This document shows positions 10,286 through 20,962 of a DNA stretch of 64,000 bases, in pieces. Each line of letters starts with the position of its first letter. Positions within the stretch are counted from its first letter, which is position 1. A model generated the notes under the pieces. It saw nothing but the letters and a program-made list of their open reading frames with translations. It made no database searches and was not told the origin of the DNA. The stretch is from positions 372,001 to 436,000 of the forward strand of contig VFIW01000027.1 in the NCBI GenBank assembly GCA_006386115.1, given 5' to 3'. Source of the stretch: Globisporangium splendens (lineage: Eukaryota > Oomycota > Peronosporomycetes > Pythiales > Pythiaceae). Made by a program: the position numbers and the translations under genes.

Positions 10286-11854
10286 ATGAGCTGCGGGTAT
10301 GTGGAGGACCCGATGCGGCGCATGCGGAGTCCCGAGACAAACGAGAGCAAGCACAAGGATGAGGGCGACGCGCTGGCGATGAAGAGGAATCAGAGTTCGT
10401 GTGGACGACAGCGAGCGGCGGTCAAGTGGGAGCCCGACGAGCAGGCGATCCGCGCGCTCGCGATGAGCGACTTTGACGTGATCGGCGTGCTCGGTGTCGG
10501 CACGTACGGTGTCGTGAAGCTCGCGCGCCACCTTGCGTCCGGCGCGAGCGTCGCGCTCAAAGTGCTGAGCAAGGAGCACATTGTGTCGATGCGGCAGGAG
10601 AAGCACATTCTGAGGGAGCGCATGGTGCACCTGCAGCTGCAGCACTCGTTTATCGCGCGGCTCTACGGCACGTTCCAGGACGACGACTGCGTCTACCTCG
10701 TCATCGAGTACCTCCCCGGCGGCGAGCTCTGGAGCCTCGTGTACTCGGACTTTGACAACAACGACGAGGCAGAAAGCGAACAGAGCGATGACAACGAGAA
10801 CGACGAGAGCATCGCGCCTAGAGAAGAGGAAGAAGCTCAGGACAAAGAACGTAGTGAGCTCCCAGTCGAGACCATTCGATTCGCAGAGCCAATTCCAGCA
10901 GCTGAGTCAGACAAACAGGATTCTCCCAGAACAATTCATGGCGACGACCAAGGTCATTCAAGTAGTGACAGCAGTCTACTGAGTCTCAAGAAGCTCAACC
11001 TCCAGCTCGTGCTCTTAGAAGAAGACAGCAAGGAGCCGCGCTCGACGCAGCAAACACAGCAGCAACAAATTGGACATCCTCGAAACGTCAGCCGACCCAA
11101 CTCGCCCAGTTCGTCTGTCATGCGGCTCGACGCCAAGAGCCGTGGCTTGCTGTGCAACAATCACGGAGGCTTGAAGGAGGAGCACACCGTGTTCTACCTC
11201 GCGTGCATCCTCCACGCGCTTGAGTACCTACACGGCCAAGAGATGCTCTATCGCGACCTGAAGCTCGAGAACCTGGTGCTCGACCGTGACGGGTACCCGA
11301 AGGTGCTCGACTTTGGCTTTGCGAAACTGAACGCGTCGAAATCCACGCGAAACATGACGCTCTGCGGCAGCATGGACTACATGGCGCCCGAGATTTTGCT
11401 CCACGAGCCGCACGACCAGCGGGTGGACATTTGGTCCTTTGGCATCATCATGTACGAGCTCTTGCTCGGGAAGACACCGTTCTTCCACGAGAACACGCGC
11501 GAAGTTGGCCGCAAGATCACGAGCGAACCAGTTTTGTTCCCGAACGAGTTTGAGGAAGAGCACGCGCTGGCGGTCGACCTCATTTCAAAGTTGTTGGTGA
11601 AGCGTCCTGAGAAGCGGCTCCAGAGCATGCAGGAGATCAAGCAGCACGCGTTTTTCACGCGCGCGTTCCCGGATGCGAACGCGTGGACGCGGCTCGAGCG
11701 AAGACAGCGGCCGGCGCCGTTCGTCCCAAAACTCGACGGGCCATTCGACACGTCGTTCTTCCAGACGACCATGGACGAACACACGGAGGACGAGCTCGAT
11801 GACTTTGTCGAGCCGTACTTTGAGGACGGCTCCCACATTTTTCGCGCGTTTTAG
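10286..11854 (+). CDS. AGC-like Ser/Thr protein kinase with ~140-aa acidic insert (kinase 1)
   Basis: A single exon of 522 aa runs from ATG 10286; a GTG three codons earlier is not a eukaryotic start. The kinase domain starts near residue 63 with the glycine loop GVGTYGVV. The catalytic Lys is K92 (VALK), HRD is YRDLKLEN with D324, and DFG is D342 (DFGFAK). The activation segment TLCGSMDYMAPE matches the PKA/AGC form TLCGTPEYLAPE. After the domain comes an AGC-type tail (VPKLDGPFDTSFF). Between the hinge (EYLPGGELWSLV) and helix E (FYLACILHALEYLH) lies an insert, about residues 155-295, rich in Asp, Glu, Ser and Gln. All catalytic residues are present. It is a paralogue of the convergent gene at 12221-13804. 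Substrate unknown. Confidence 0.9.
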   Translation: MSCGYVEDPMRRMRSPETNESKHKDEGDALAMKRNQSSCGRQRAAVKWEPDEQAIRALAMSDFDVIGVLGVGTYGVVKLARHLASGASVALKVLSKEHIVSMRQEKHILRERMVHLQLQHSFIARLYGTFQDDDCVYLVIEYLPGGELWSLVYSDFDNNDEAESEQSDDNENDESIAPREEEEAQDKERSELPVETIRFAEPIPAAESDKQDSPRTIHGDDQGHSSSDSSLLSLKKLNLQLVLLEEDSKEPRSTQQTQQQQIGHPRNVSRPNSPSSSVMRLDAKSRGLLCNNHGGLKEEHTVFYLACILHALEYLHGQEMLYRDLKLENLVLDRDGYPKVLDFGFAKLNASKSTRNMTLCGSMDYMAPEILLHEPHDQRVDIWSFGIIMYELLLGKTPFFHENTREVGRKITSEPVLFPNEFEEEHALAVDLISKLLVKRPEKRLQSMQEIKQHAFFTRAFPDANAWTRLERRQRPAPFVPKLDGPFDTSFFQTTMDEHTEDELDDFVEPYFEDGSHIFRAF

Positions 11855-12220
11855 TGCAACACAAGAGAACGATGAAATGAATTAGAACGAAAAGAGAGAT
11901 GACAGTGGTCGTACCATATTGAGAGAATAATTTATACTGAACTTTGCCACATTGAACGAATTATCCTAGAGACCACCAAAGCGTTGACAGCCCTTTTGGT
12001 CTCCCAGAGAGCTCTGCACTTGACTGATTTGGTGTCTGCAACGCACTACAAATACAACGACAGGCTCGCTTTTCCTCTGTTGCCTCTGCTCGCTTTCTTG
12101 GTTTTCTTTTTCCTTGAACAAAGACGTACATCGCGATTTTCAAGTCATTTGATCTGGGTTTCGACTTCTTTTTTCCGCGTCACGCCAATAAAATAAATAG
12201 TGTACACCGTCATTTGCCCC
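11855..12220. other. Convergent intergenic region between the two kinases
   Basis: These 366 bp hold the 3' ends of both kinase genes. AT-rich stretches and AATAAA-like words (AATAATTTATAC near 11927; AATAAAATAAATAG near 12187) fit polyadenylation regions. No gene is seen. Confidence 0.4.
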
Positions 12221-13804
12221 TTAGTAGCCGTACAGATCATCACCTTCGTCTTCGTACGAGACCGCTTTCACAAAGAGGCTCGTGTCGAAGGGTCCATCGA
12301 GCTTGGGTACGAACGGCGCCGCGTGCTGCCGCGCGAGCAGCTGCTGCCACGACTGCGGCGTCGGAAAGTACTTTTTGAAGAACGCCGACTCGCGCACCTG
12401 CGCAAACGACCTGGGCCGCTCCACCGGGTTCTTGGACAGGAGCGCACTGATGAGCTCGCACGCGGCCGGGCACTCGTCCTCAAAGTGGTTGGTGAACAGC
12501 ACGGGCTCACACGTGATGCGGCGCCCCTGCTCCCGGCGGTTGGTGTGGTAGAACGGCGTCGCGCCGCACAGCAACTCGAACATGAGGATGCCGAAGGACC
12601 ACATGTCGGCGCGCTGGTCGTAGGGCAGTCGCTGCAACACCTCGGGCGCCATGTACTCCATGCTGCCGCACATCGTGCGGTTCTTCGTGTGGCTCGCGGC
12701 ATCCGGCTTGGACAGCCCAAAGTCGATGAGCTTCGGGTACCCCTCCGTGTCGAGCACGAGGTTCTCGAGCTTCAGGTCGCGGTACAAAATGTTCATCTCG
12801 TGCAGGTACTCGAGGCCGACCATGAGGCACGCGAGGTAGAACGCCGCGTGCTGCTCCAACAACCCGCCGTGGGTGCTCCGCAGCGCCTTCTTGGCGCGCT
12901 GGTTGCCTAGAAACAGCTCCAGCTTGAGCGCGCGCGCGCGGCGCAGCTGCTCCTGCTGGTGCGCGTCGTCCTCCGACTCCGAGTCCGTCGTGCCCGTCAT
13001 GTCGTCGTCATGGCTGCCGTCCTGGTCGTCTACAACTGCTCCTGCCATGGCTGCTGTCACAGGCTTTTCTTCGACGTCGTCCGTTGGTTTGTTGTTCTCG
13101 GCGTCTTCCTCCCGCTCGTCAAAGGCATTGAACGCGTCGTCGCCTGTGCTGTCGTCCTCGTCTTCCTCCTGCGGGTCGTACACGAGGCTGTACACTTCAC
13201 CGCCGGGGCAGTACTCCATGACGAAGTAGAGTGCGTCCACGTCCTGGAACGTCGCGTACAACCGCGAGACGAAGACGTGGTCCAGCAGCAAGTGCACGGT
13301 CTGCTCTCGCAGAATATTCTTCTCCTGTCGCATCTCCACGATCATGTCCTTCGCCAGGATCTTGATAGCGACCGCATGGCCCGTCGCGACGTGGCGCGCG
13401 AGCTTCACGACACCAAACGTGCCGCGGCCGAGCACGTCAAGCACCTCGAACTCACCGATGCCCGTGCTCGCTTCGAGCGCGCGCCGCGTCGCCAGAGAGC
13501 ACGCACCGCGACTGCTGCTGGAGTTGCTCGAGCTGTACGACGACCGGATCGTGCCGAGCGACGAGCGGCGCACACTGCATCGGCTCTTGGTCGACATGCG
13601 ACTGTCGCGGCTGTAGATGCTGTTACTGTTGCTGCTGCTGCCATTGTTGCTGGAGTTGCTCGTGCGGCGCCACGGCAGCGGCGTGGAGAAGCGCTGCTGC
13701 ATGGTCTTGATGGGCGCCACGGCGTAGAGCGCGCGCAGCTCCTTCATGCGCTGCCACACGGGCACCACGGCCGCCGGCACGCCCACGCTCGGGAACACGC
13801 GCAT
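12221..13804 (-). CDS. AGC-like Ser/Thr protein kinase with ~100-aa acidic insert (kinase 2)
   Basis: A single exon of 527 aa starts at ATG 13804 (MRVFPSVGVP). The first ~115 residues are Ser/Asn-rich and probably disordered. The kinase domain shows GRGTFGVV, K148 (VAIK), YRDLKLEN with D343, DFGLSK with D361, and TMCGSMEYMAPE. The AGC-type tail is VPKLDGPFDTSLF. An acidic insert, about residues 211-314, with EEDEDD and SESEDD runs, sits at the same place as in kinase 1. The two genes are tail to tail and clearly paralogous in the kinase core but not in the inserts or N-termini, so they arose by an old inverted duplication. All catalytic residues are present. Targets and regulation are unknown. 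Confidence 0.9.
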   Translation of the reverse strand: MRVFPSVGVPAAVVPVWQRMKELRALYAVAPIKTMQQRFSTPLPWRRTSNSSNNGSSSNSNSIYSRDSRMSTKSRCSVRRSSLGTIRSSYSSSNSSSSRGACSLATRRALEASTGIGEFEVLDVLGRGTFGVVKLARHVATGHAVAIKILAKDMIVEMRQEKNILREQTVHLLLDHVFVSRLYATFQDVDALYFVMEYCPGGEVYSLVYDPQEEDEDDSTGDDAFNAFDEREEDAENNKPTDDVEEKPVTAAMAGAVVDDQDGSHDDDMTGTTDSESEDDAHQQEQLRRARALKLELFLGNQRAKKALRSTHGGLLEQHAAFYLACLMVGLEYLHEMNILYRDLKLENLVLDTEGYPKLIDFGLSKPDAASHTKNRTMCGSMEYMAPEVLQRLPYDQRADMWSFGILMFELLCGATPFYHTNRREQGRRITCEPVLFTNHFEDECPAACELISALLSKNPVERPRSFAQVRESAFFKKYFPTPQSWQQLLARQHAAPFVPKLDGPFDTSLFVKAVSYEDEGDDLYGY

Positions 13805-15667
13805 GTCACCGCCAAAGGTAGAACGGTAGTACGTACTACCTCACTCGCTGGAGATGGAGTGAGTGAGTGCGTGAATAGAAAAAAAAAAAGTAGTTTTCTA
13901 TACCAAACTCTTGTCTTCCGCCCTTTTGACTGGATCCAGTCCGGCTGCGACAAATCCGGGAAGAAAAGCAAATGAGTGAACAAAAACCAAGCGACCACAC
14001 GCAAAACGCACAGCAAAATGGAGGAAGTCTAAACCCAACAAGCGCTCAGGGTTGTTGGGACCTGAAGTAAACAACTGCAACAGATGCACAATACGCAACA
14101 GCAAATGTTGCACTGTGGGTATAAGAAAAGGATGGTGGCCGCACACGCTTGTGTTGCGAAAGCGTTTGGCTAAGACCCGCACACTAGCAGGTTTGTTTCT
14201 TTCTTGCGATAAAAAATACGAGGAGCGAAAGGAAAGAAGAAAATAAACGCGCAGGAATGGATGGACGGACTGGCAGAGAAAAAGAACAGCAGCAGAGAGT
14301 TCTCGGCTGTTTCATTTTGCTGGATGGCGCCAGCTTGTAAAGTCTTTCAGTCTGAAGCGACGCAGTCACGCATGTACAACATTGGCAGAGTGCTGGTCGC
14401 TTTTACAGCTTTGCATGCTAAGAATTGCTGGATCGACCCACAAAATACAAGTGGCACTAACTTAGGTAAAGAAAAGATGGCAGCACAAGGTGAATCAGGC
14501 TACAGGTCGGCTTTTACGGTTGCATTTTCACGCATTTACGAACGGCAGGGACGTGCAAAATCACTTTTTGCAAATGCATGCAGAAATCCGAGTCGCAGGT
14601 TGTAATTTTCGATTTTTTTTCTGAAAGGCTGTTTGTAATTTTCTAGTCAGCAACTGACTAGACAAGAAGGGCGACAAATAGCCAAAATCGGATATCTCCA
14701 AAGCGGTTATTTACTGGATGATAGCCACTAAAAACAGAGCGTTGTGCTGCGTTCCGAGAAAACGCACAAGGGCGAGGTGAACTCATTTCGGGCATGTGAG
14801 GCACAGAAAACGTGTGCGCCTGTGTGGTCGCATCATCGCGTCGTGCATTTGTGAAAATCCAAACGGCGCGTGTGCATCTGAACTCGGATCTTCGCGCTGT
14901 CAATAAAGTTACGCTCACATGCTGTTTGTGTGTCATAATCTGCTGCATGAAGTCACCCACCGAACTCCATCACATGCATTGCTACAGCAAATGATTTCTT
15001 GCTCCTTAATCAATGGTCGTGAGATAGGAGCGCTCAAGATTAAAAGTCATTCCTACAGTCAATTGTCAGCAAACTCGTCGTTATTCCTGCCTGACACCAG
15101 CTTGCATTGCAGCAGGCACAGACAACGGCACATTAGCTAGGAACAGTTATTTTGCGTTTCCACACCCACACAACAGACCCAGAGGGTACAAAATGGGCGG
15201 ACTGTAAATGGTCGCCGCCATGTGGTTTCCAGGATTATCGAACGCACTCGCCACTGCGGCGCGTCATCTCTCCTCTCCCGCATTTTTCGGTATTTCACAA
15301 AGCATGTGTATTGCTGTCGCCCCTCCTGTACGGATTTCGTCAACCAGTGGAAAGGTGTCAGAACGACGCGGTTTCGCTGGGTTCAGTCGCTTGCAAAGCC
15401 AGTTGGCGAAAAATGACCATCACTCACAAACTGAAGAGCTACGAGCGCCAGTCATTTGTGTCTTTGACAGAAGGACACTTCAAGCAATTGGACACCAGAT
15501 GGGTACACAATTGCATTGCACATGTATTACACTGTTACAGTGCCCAGCTCACATGTGAGCTGAAGAAATGAAAGCTAGAAGGAACAAAAACAAGAAGAGG
15601 CAACATGCAAGTACTAGATCCGCTTGAGGGATGCGCAGCACTGCCGCTTGTCTGAGTCCAATCTCGC
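13805..15667. other. Intergenic, no gene recognised
   Basis: This is the upstream region of kinase 2 followed by the 3' flank of GH7-1. The frames are short and uncharacteristic. Confidence 0.5.
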
Positions 15668-17062
15668 CTACACCTGGTAGGTCGAGTCGATGTCGCCGAC
15701 GCGGATGTTCGAGTACTTGACCGTCGACTCCGGGTACTGCGTCTCGACCTCAGCAGGCTTGCCGCTGGTGATTGGGCACGAGCCGCGCGCGACCCCAGGC
15801 TCAGTTGGGCTGCGGTTGAGCGGGTAGCTGCTGTCCAACCACAGGCAGTGTGCTTCGTGGTCCGTCCAGAGGCTCATCGCGAGCACCACGCCCTTTTGCA
15901 GCGCTTTGCCCATTTGCTTGAGTCCGCCCTTCGCGGTGTGGTCGTCCGGGTCTCCAAAGACCTTCTTGGTCTGGCTGCACATTGGCTCCGTCAGCGATTG
16001 CAGAGGATCGATGCCGGCGATGTTGATCTTCGCGTTCTCCACGACCTTACCGTTTTGCTTGAAGAAACGCTTGATTTCGACCAGATCCCCAGTCTCGGTC
16101 TCGTCGCTCGTGATGAACTGTGTGATGACCGTGAAGGGCTTGGTCGTGTCGATCTGGAAGCTCGCCCCCGGTCCGTAAAACGTTTTGTCGCCCAGACGGT
16201 GTGGGTTGAAGTCACATCCGTCTTTATCGCATGAACCTCTGTAGCGGTTGCCTGCTCCCGTGCCACACTCGGTGTCGGATGCGCATCGGAAGAGCCCGTC
16301 GAAAGTACAAGGGTGCGACGTGTACGCGTTGCTGATGCTGTTGGACTCCCAGATGTCCATCTCCATGCAGCACGCGCCGTAGCGGCCGCCGCCCGAGTTT
16401 TGGTCCGAGCCGCTTGGCGTCCAGTCGAGCACGTTGGCTTCACCGTTGATGAACTTGATGTCACGAGGACACTGCGCATCGCAATACCCCGTTCCGTACG
16501 CGGCTCCAGCCTTGTTGTCGGTGTACTTGGACTTGCCACCATCTTCATCCATTTGCACAAAGTAGAGCGCGCCATTGAGGCCGCACGGGAGCTGGGACAC
16601 ATCGACGTCGAAGGTGAATTCCTTGTTCAGGAGCTTGAAGAGCTTGTACTTGGTGTCGTCTTGCATGAGGTACACGCGGGAGCCGATGTTCGAGCCGTAC
16701 TGACCCCTGGTCACAAGCTTCAGCGAGAGCTCGGTACCAGACGTCGAGATGCCGTACGTCCCCGAGTAATTGGCACCTTCAAGAGCGCAACCCTTTGCAC
16801 ACGTCGCAGGATCAGCGCACAGCACGGCATCCCACTTGTTCCCAGTGTAGCAGTTCGTGTAGTCGCCAACCTTGTGGGTCCAACGCCAATTCGCGTCAAG
16901 CACGATCTTGGTGGACTCGGTGGCGCATCCGCTCCCCAAAGTACAGGTTTGCGAAGGAAGCGCCGGATGAACTTCAGGCTGGCTTGTGCCAATTTGCTGG
17001 GCACGGACGACGGTCACGGCCAAAGTGGCGGCGAGAAGAGCGCGGATGGCGGAGAGTTTCAT
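15668..17062 (-). CDS. Secreted GH7 cellobiohydrolase (GH7-1)
   Basis: 464 aa from ATG 17062; the open frame extends 46 codons further upstream but reaches only a non-ATG start. A signal peptide ([21 protein letters not shown]) leads into [12 protein letters not shown]. The GH7 catalytic motif is [11 protein letters not shown], with nucleophile E234, D236 and acid/base E239. [18 protein letters not shown] and [10 protein letters not shown] are typical of cellobiohydrolase I types. There is no CBM1 and no linker, as is usual in oomycetes. It would cut cellulose processively from the reducing end outside the cell. It is clearly diverged from the other six GH7 genes and takes no part in the sequence sharing among them. 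An initiator-like TCATTTCAAGCC lies on the minus strand at 17125-17114. Confidence 0.95.
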   Translation of the reverse strand: MKLSAIRALLAATLAVTVVRAQQIGTSQPEVHPALPSQTCTLGSGCATESTKIVLDANWRWTHKVGDYTNCYTGNKWDAVLCADPATCAKGCALEGANYSGTYGISTSGTELSLKLVTRGQYGSNIGSRVYLMQDDTKYKLFKLLNKEFTFDVDVSQLPCGLNGALYFVQMDEDGGKSKYTDNKAGAAYGTGYCDAQCPRDIKFINGEANVLDWTPSGSDQNSGGGRYGACCMEMDIWESNSISNAYTSHPCTFDGLFRCASDTECGTGAGNRYRGSCDKDGCDFNPHRLGDKTFYGPGASFQIDTTKPFTVITQFITSDETETGDLVEIKRFFKQNGKVVENAKINIAGIDPLQSLTEPMCSQTKKVFGDPDDHTAKGGLKQMGKALQKGVVLAMSLWTDHEAHCLWLDSSYPLNRSPTEPGVARGSCPITSGKPAEVETQYPESTVKYSNIRVGDIDSTYQV

Positions 17063-17819
17063 TGCTGATTTGCTTGTGACGAGGCAGAAAACGCGACGGA
17101 ATAGCTTGATGTTGGCTTGAAATGACTCGTGGTCAAGCTGGCGAATGTGAGAATGCAGTCGGCGTGGCAATCTCCAAGCGCAACGAGATCGCGTGCACAT
17201 GCTTCTTACTCAGGTCCATGTGAAAGGGTGCGTTTTGCGATCGTCCAGCAACATCCCAGGTTAAGTATGCGCATGTGCTCGGTGGTGGCATAAAGATGGA
17301 GCTACGTTTATCACAACGCTCGAAGTCCAACGCCCCCAGGTGAACTTGCTGGTCGACAGCCATCTCAAGAGGGGCTATGTGCAGGGATAGGTCTGCCATT
17401 TGCAGACACACGTCACTCGATCTCGACCTGAGTCAGTGAGCAGCACTGACGGCATGTGTGTGCATACAGGGAGTTCCCGAAGGCAGCTCTGATGTCGGGG
17501 TCTTTGTCGATCATCGTGCATCAGAAAGTATCTTGCGCAAGCCTGCTACGAGATGCGAATGCCACAACCACGGATCAGGCGACGAAATCCTCGCTGGACA
17601 ACCTGCATGTGATCTCTGACGATGTGGAAGCACGCACGTCACCAAGGCAGGTAGGTGCTTCGTTTTCATTTCGTCGCCTCCGGACGACATAACAGAGATG
17701 GTGGCGAGCTTGGACCAAGGTCTGCGTGTGCAAATACGCGTTTAGTGCACCAAACAAACACATCCTATGACAGTGCGCTGGCCGCATTGTCTCCCACCGT
17801 CGTCAATTCTACGATAAAA
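17063..17819. other. GH7-1 upstream region, no gene recognised
   Basis: This is the promoter side of GH7-1, ending at the left junction of a LINE fragment near 17820. No conserved frame is seen. Confidence 0.4.
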
Positions 17820-18416
17820 GGAAGGGCACGACCAACAACTTTGCCGAGTACTGGGGTCTCATACATGGACTCCAAGAAGCCCGACGCAGTCACTTCGAAC
17901 CGTTGTACGTGATTGGAGACAGTGCACTGATTATCTCCCAACAGCGAATGCATCGGTCCCCTCGACAGCACAGATTGGCACGTTTATACCAGACAAGTCG
18001 ACGACTCGCGGATTGCATCGACATCCGAGGATGGTACCATCACTACCGTGCCTTCAACAAGATGGCTGACTCAGCCGCCAACCTAGCCATGGACACCAGA
18101 ACCTCAACGCAGGTTCACTTCCCAACTCAAAGAGCTACTTTCAACAATCTCACCCAGGATCTTGACAACGACGTCATGCATTGGCTTATGCGAAGTTCGG
18201 AAGACCCAAGGTAATTGGACAACACAAGGCAGCCTCACATAGGACCAAGAGAACATGCCATCCTGGTCAAAGATTATTTAGCATTCAGAAGTGATCTATT
18301 GTAATCCGCGCTATAGACACATTTACATTCCGATATGAAATTCGTAATGAAGAGTGGTTAGGAGAATGGATATTGTAGGTCACGACAATGAACCTAAATA
18401 TACCTCACCTTATAAA
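17820..18416 (+). mobile_element. 5'-truncated LINE copy (RNase H end and 3' tail)
   Basis: About 600 bp are nearly identical to 37056-37650. The frame begins inside the RNase HI domain at TTNNFAEYWGLIHG and keeps IGDSALI and FNKMADSAANLA. It ends early at a TAA (18212-18214) where the other copy has TCA. The 3' end carries the tail AAATATACCTCACCTT. Truncation at the 5' side with an intact 3' end is what target-primed reverse transcription produces. Confidence 0.8.
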
Positions 18417-19258
18417 CATAAACATTCGATAAAAGTCGTTTGTGCCACATGCACGGCAACGTGACCCCACAAATGCCATATCTATCTCTGCAATGCCCTA
18501 TATACCTATTGCCTCTTCTTTTGGCATCCAACTCACCTTATTCTGGTACAAATTTTCACCTGGTTTTGACTTTTTTGTGCAACAGTACTTGCACTTTGGT
18601 ATCTCTAATTTAGTAAGCCCCTATAAACTAAGTAGTATGCTTTTACATAATATGAGAACCTCTTGAACTATGGAACACATATACTACCCATTAGTAGATG
18701 CTAAACGAGGGCTGGGTTGCCTTTCTTCTTGCATGGCAGCAATTCGTCACAACCAACACCAGGAGCATGCCGGTATGATACCGCTCTCTCTCTCTCTCTC
18801 TTCATGCTCTTCATCTCGCTTCGTATATGGACGCTGAAGCTGCACGCTGCTGCTGCTGAAGCACGCGGTTTGCTTGGACGCGTGTGTGTCCTTTCCTGAT
18901 TGTTCACTGCGCTTGTTTCCGTGAAGAATGCGAGCGCGAGTGCAGATTTTGTGAAGACCTCGAAGCATGGAAGCTGAAGGCTGCAGAGAGCCGTCACGAG
19001 GTGCGTTTGTCGGCGTTGTTGAAGCAGCCGCGTCGACGGCGGAACAGCAACATCAAGCAGAGTTCTCAGTATTTCCTCAGCGGGTGCTAACAAGGACAAA
19101 TTCGCATGGTCAAGTAAATTGATGGTGCTGATAGATGGACACATTTCACTGTACAACTACGCACAAGAAGCAAGACACTAAGCTCACATTACGCAGTTGC
19201 TCGTCCAAACGGTGAAGTAAAGAGAATTACGACACTAGAACATGCACGAAGATGAAGG
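18417..19258. other. Intergenic, no gene recognised; (CT)n repeat near 18784
   Basis: Between the LINE fragment and the tandem array. A CT dinucleotide run of about 18 bp lies at 18784-18801. No supported gene. Confidence 0.4.
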
Positions 19259-19576
19259 AAAAAACGCCGCCAAAAACTGACAACTGCTACTGCTACTACC
19301 AACCGCGGAAGCTCACCCCATGTACAACAGCAACGATCTGCTCGGAAGGCTGGCAACAAATCGAACAGGAGAACTGGGAGCTGACCCCAGCGCGACGTGA
19401 CAGTAGCGAGCGTAGATTGGACGCGCGAAACAAGAGAACCGGCGGTGCATTGACGACATGGAGCTGCTGTCCCAACTCCCCGAGAGCGAGCAACCCAGCC
19501 AGCCACACAACACCAACGCCACACCAGACAAGACGAGACAAACAAGCGGTCAACGAAGCTTCAACCAACCAGCTCC

Positions 19577-20962
19577 CTACAAGTAGGTCGAGCCGATCTC
19601 TCCGACACGCACGTTCGAGTACTTGACGGTGGCGCCAGGGTATTGGTTCTGCACATCCGCTGGCACGCCGCTGGTGGTTGGGCACGTGCCACGCGCCACA
19701 CCAGGCTCGCTTGGGCTGCGGTTGAGCGGGTAGTTGCTGTCGAGCCACAAGCAGTGCGCTTCGTGGTCCGCCCAGAAACTCATGGTCAAGACGACTCCCT
19801 TCTTGAGCGCCTTGGTGAGTTGCGTGAGTCCGCCCTTGGCCTTGTGGTCGTCTTGGTCCTTGAACGCGACCTTGGACTGCGAGCAGACCTTGTCGGTGAT
19901 GGAGTTGATGGGGTCGATACCGGCGATGTTGATCTTCGGGTTCTCGATGACCTTGCCATTCTGCTTGAACAAGCGCTTGATCTCGACGAGGTTGCCGTTG
20001 GCGGTCTTGTCGCTCGTGATGAATTGCGTGATGACAGTGAAGGGTTTGGTGGTGTCGATCTTGAAGGAGGATCCGGGTCCGTAGAAGGTTTTGTTGCCCA
20101 TGCGGTAGGGGTTGTTGTCGCAGCCATCTCGGTCACAGACACCCGTGTATCGGTTGCCAGAGCCGAAGCCACACTGGGTGTCCGAGGTGCATCGCGTCTG
20201 AGACTCGACGGTGCAAGGGTGCGGCGTGTAGGCGCTGCTGATGCTGTTGGACTCCCAGATATCCATCTCCATGCAGCACGAGCCGTATTTACCGGTGCCG
20301 GCGTTCGGGTCGGTGGCGCTCGGCGTCCAGTTGAGCACGTTGGCTTCGCCGTTGATGAACTTGATGTCATGAGGACACTGTGCGTCACAGTATCCCGTTC
20401 CGTACGCGGCTCCAGCCTTGTTGCCTGAGTACCTGGACTTGCCGCCATCGGCGTCCATTTGCACGAAGTAGAGCGCGCCATTCAAGCCACACGGGAGCTG
20501 GGACACGTCGACATCAAAGGAGAACTCTTGGTTGAGGAGCTTGTAGAGCTTGTAGTTGCTGTCGTCCTGCATGACGTAGAGGCGCGATCCGACGTTGGTG
20601 CTGTAAGGTCCTCGCGTGACGAGCCTGAGCGAGAGATCCGATCCGGAGGCAGTGATGCCGTAGGTTCCTTGGTAGTCTGCACCTTCAATGGCGCAGTTGG
20701 TGGCACAGGTGACTGGATCTGGGCAGATGGAGGTGTCCCACTTGTTGCCGGTGTAGCAGTTGGTGGAGGTTCCGACCTTGTGTGTCCAGCGCCAGTTGGC
20801 ATCCAGCACGAGCTTGGTAGCTTCAGAGACGCATCCTCCCTTGGCGGTGCAAGTCTTGGTGGGGTACGACGGGTGTACCTCTTGTTGGTTGCTGCCGACT
20901 TGTTGCGCGGATACTGACGATACGAGTGCCGATACGAGTGCGAGGATGGCTGGGGTCTTCAT
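19577..20962 (-). CDS. Secreted GH7 cellobiohydrolase (GH7-2, tandem copy 1)
   Basis: 461 aa from ATG 20962. A longer open frame runs upstream to 21415, but the signal peptide [19 protein letters not shown] followed by QQVGSN fixes this start. The catalytic motif is [11 protein letters not shown] (E232, D234, E237). The long tunnel loop ([13 protein letters not shown]) and [18 protein letters not shown] fit a cellobiohydrolase type. No CBM. The mature protein is identical to those of GH7-3, -4, -5 and -6. The 3' flank after the TAG stop matches copies 2 and 3 up to the array edge at 19259. The frame is intact and the gene is probably functional. Confidence 0.95.
   Translation of the reverse strand: MKTPAILALVSALVSSVSAQQVGSNQQEVHPSYPTKTCTAKGGCVSEATKLVLDANWRWTHKVGTSTNCYTGNKWDTSICPDPVTCATNCAIEGADYQGTYGITASGSDLSLRLVTRGPYSTNVGSRLYVMQDDSNYKLYKLLNQEFSFDVDVSQLPCGLNGALYFVQMDADGGKSRYSGNKAGAAYGTGYCDAQCPHDIKFINGEANVLNWTPSATDPNAGTGKYGSCCMEMDIWESNSISSAYTPHPCTVESQTRCTSDTQCGFGSGNRYTGVCDRDGCDNNPYRMGNKTFYGPGSSFKIDTTKPFTVITQFITSDKTANGNLVEIKRLFKQNGKVIENPKINIAGIDPINSITDKVCSQSKVAFKDQDDHKAKGGLTQLTKALKKGVVLTMSFWADHEAHCLWLDSNYPLNRSPSEPGVARGTCPTTSGVPADVQNQYPGATVKYSNVRVGEIGSTYL

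Noticed and set aside
19643..20428. 261-, 231- and 116-codon frames overlapping each GH7 gene in other frames or on the other strand
   Set aside because: They recur in every GH7 copy because the genes are near identical, have Arg/Ser/Thr- or Val/Leu-biased composition and no domain. They are shadows of GC-rich coding DNA.
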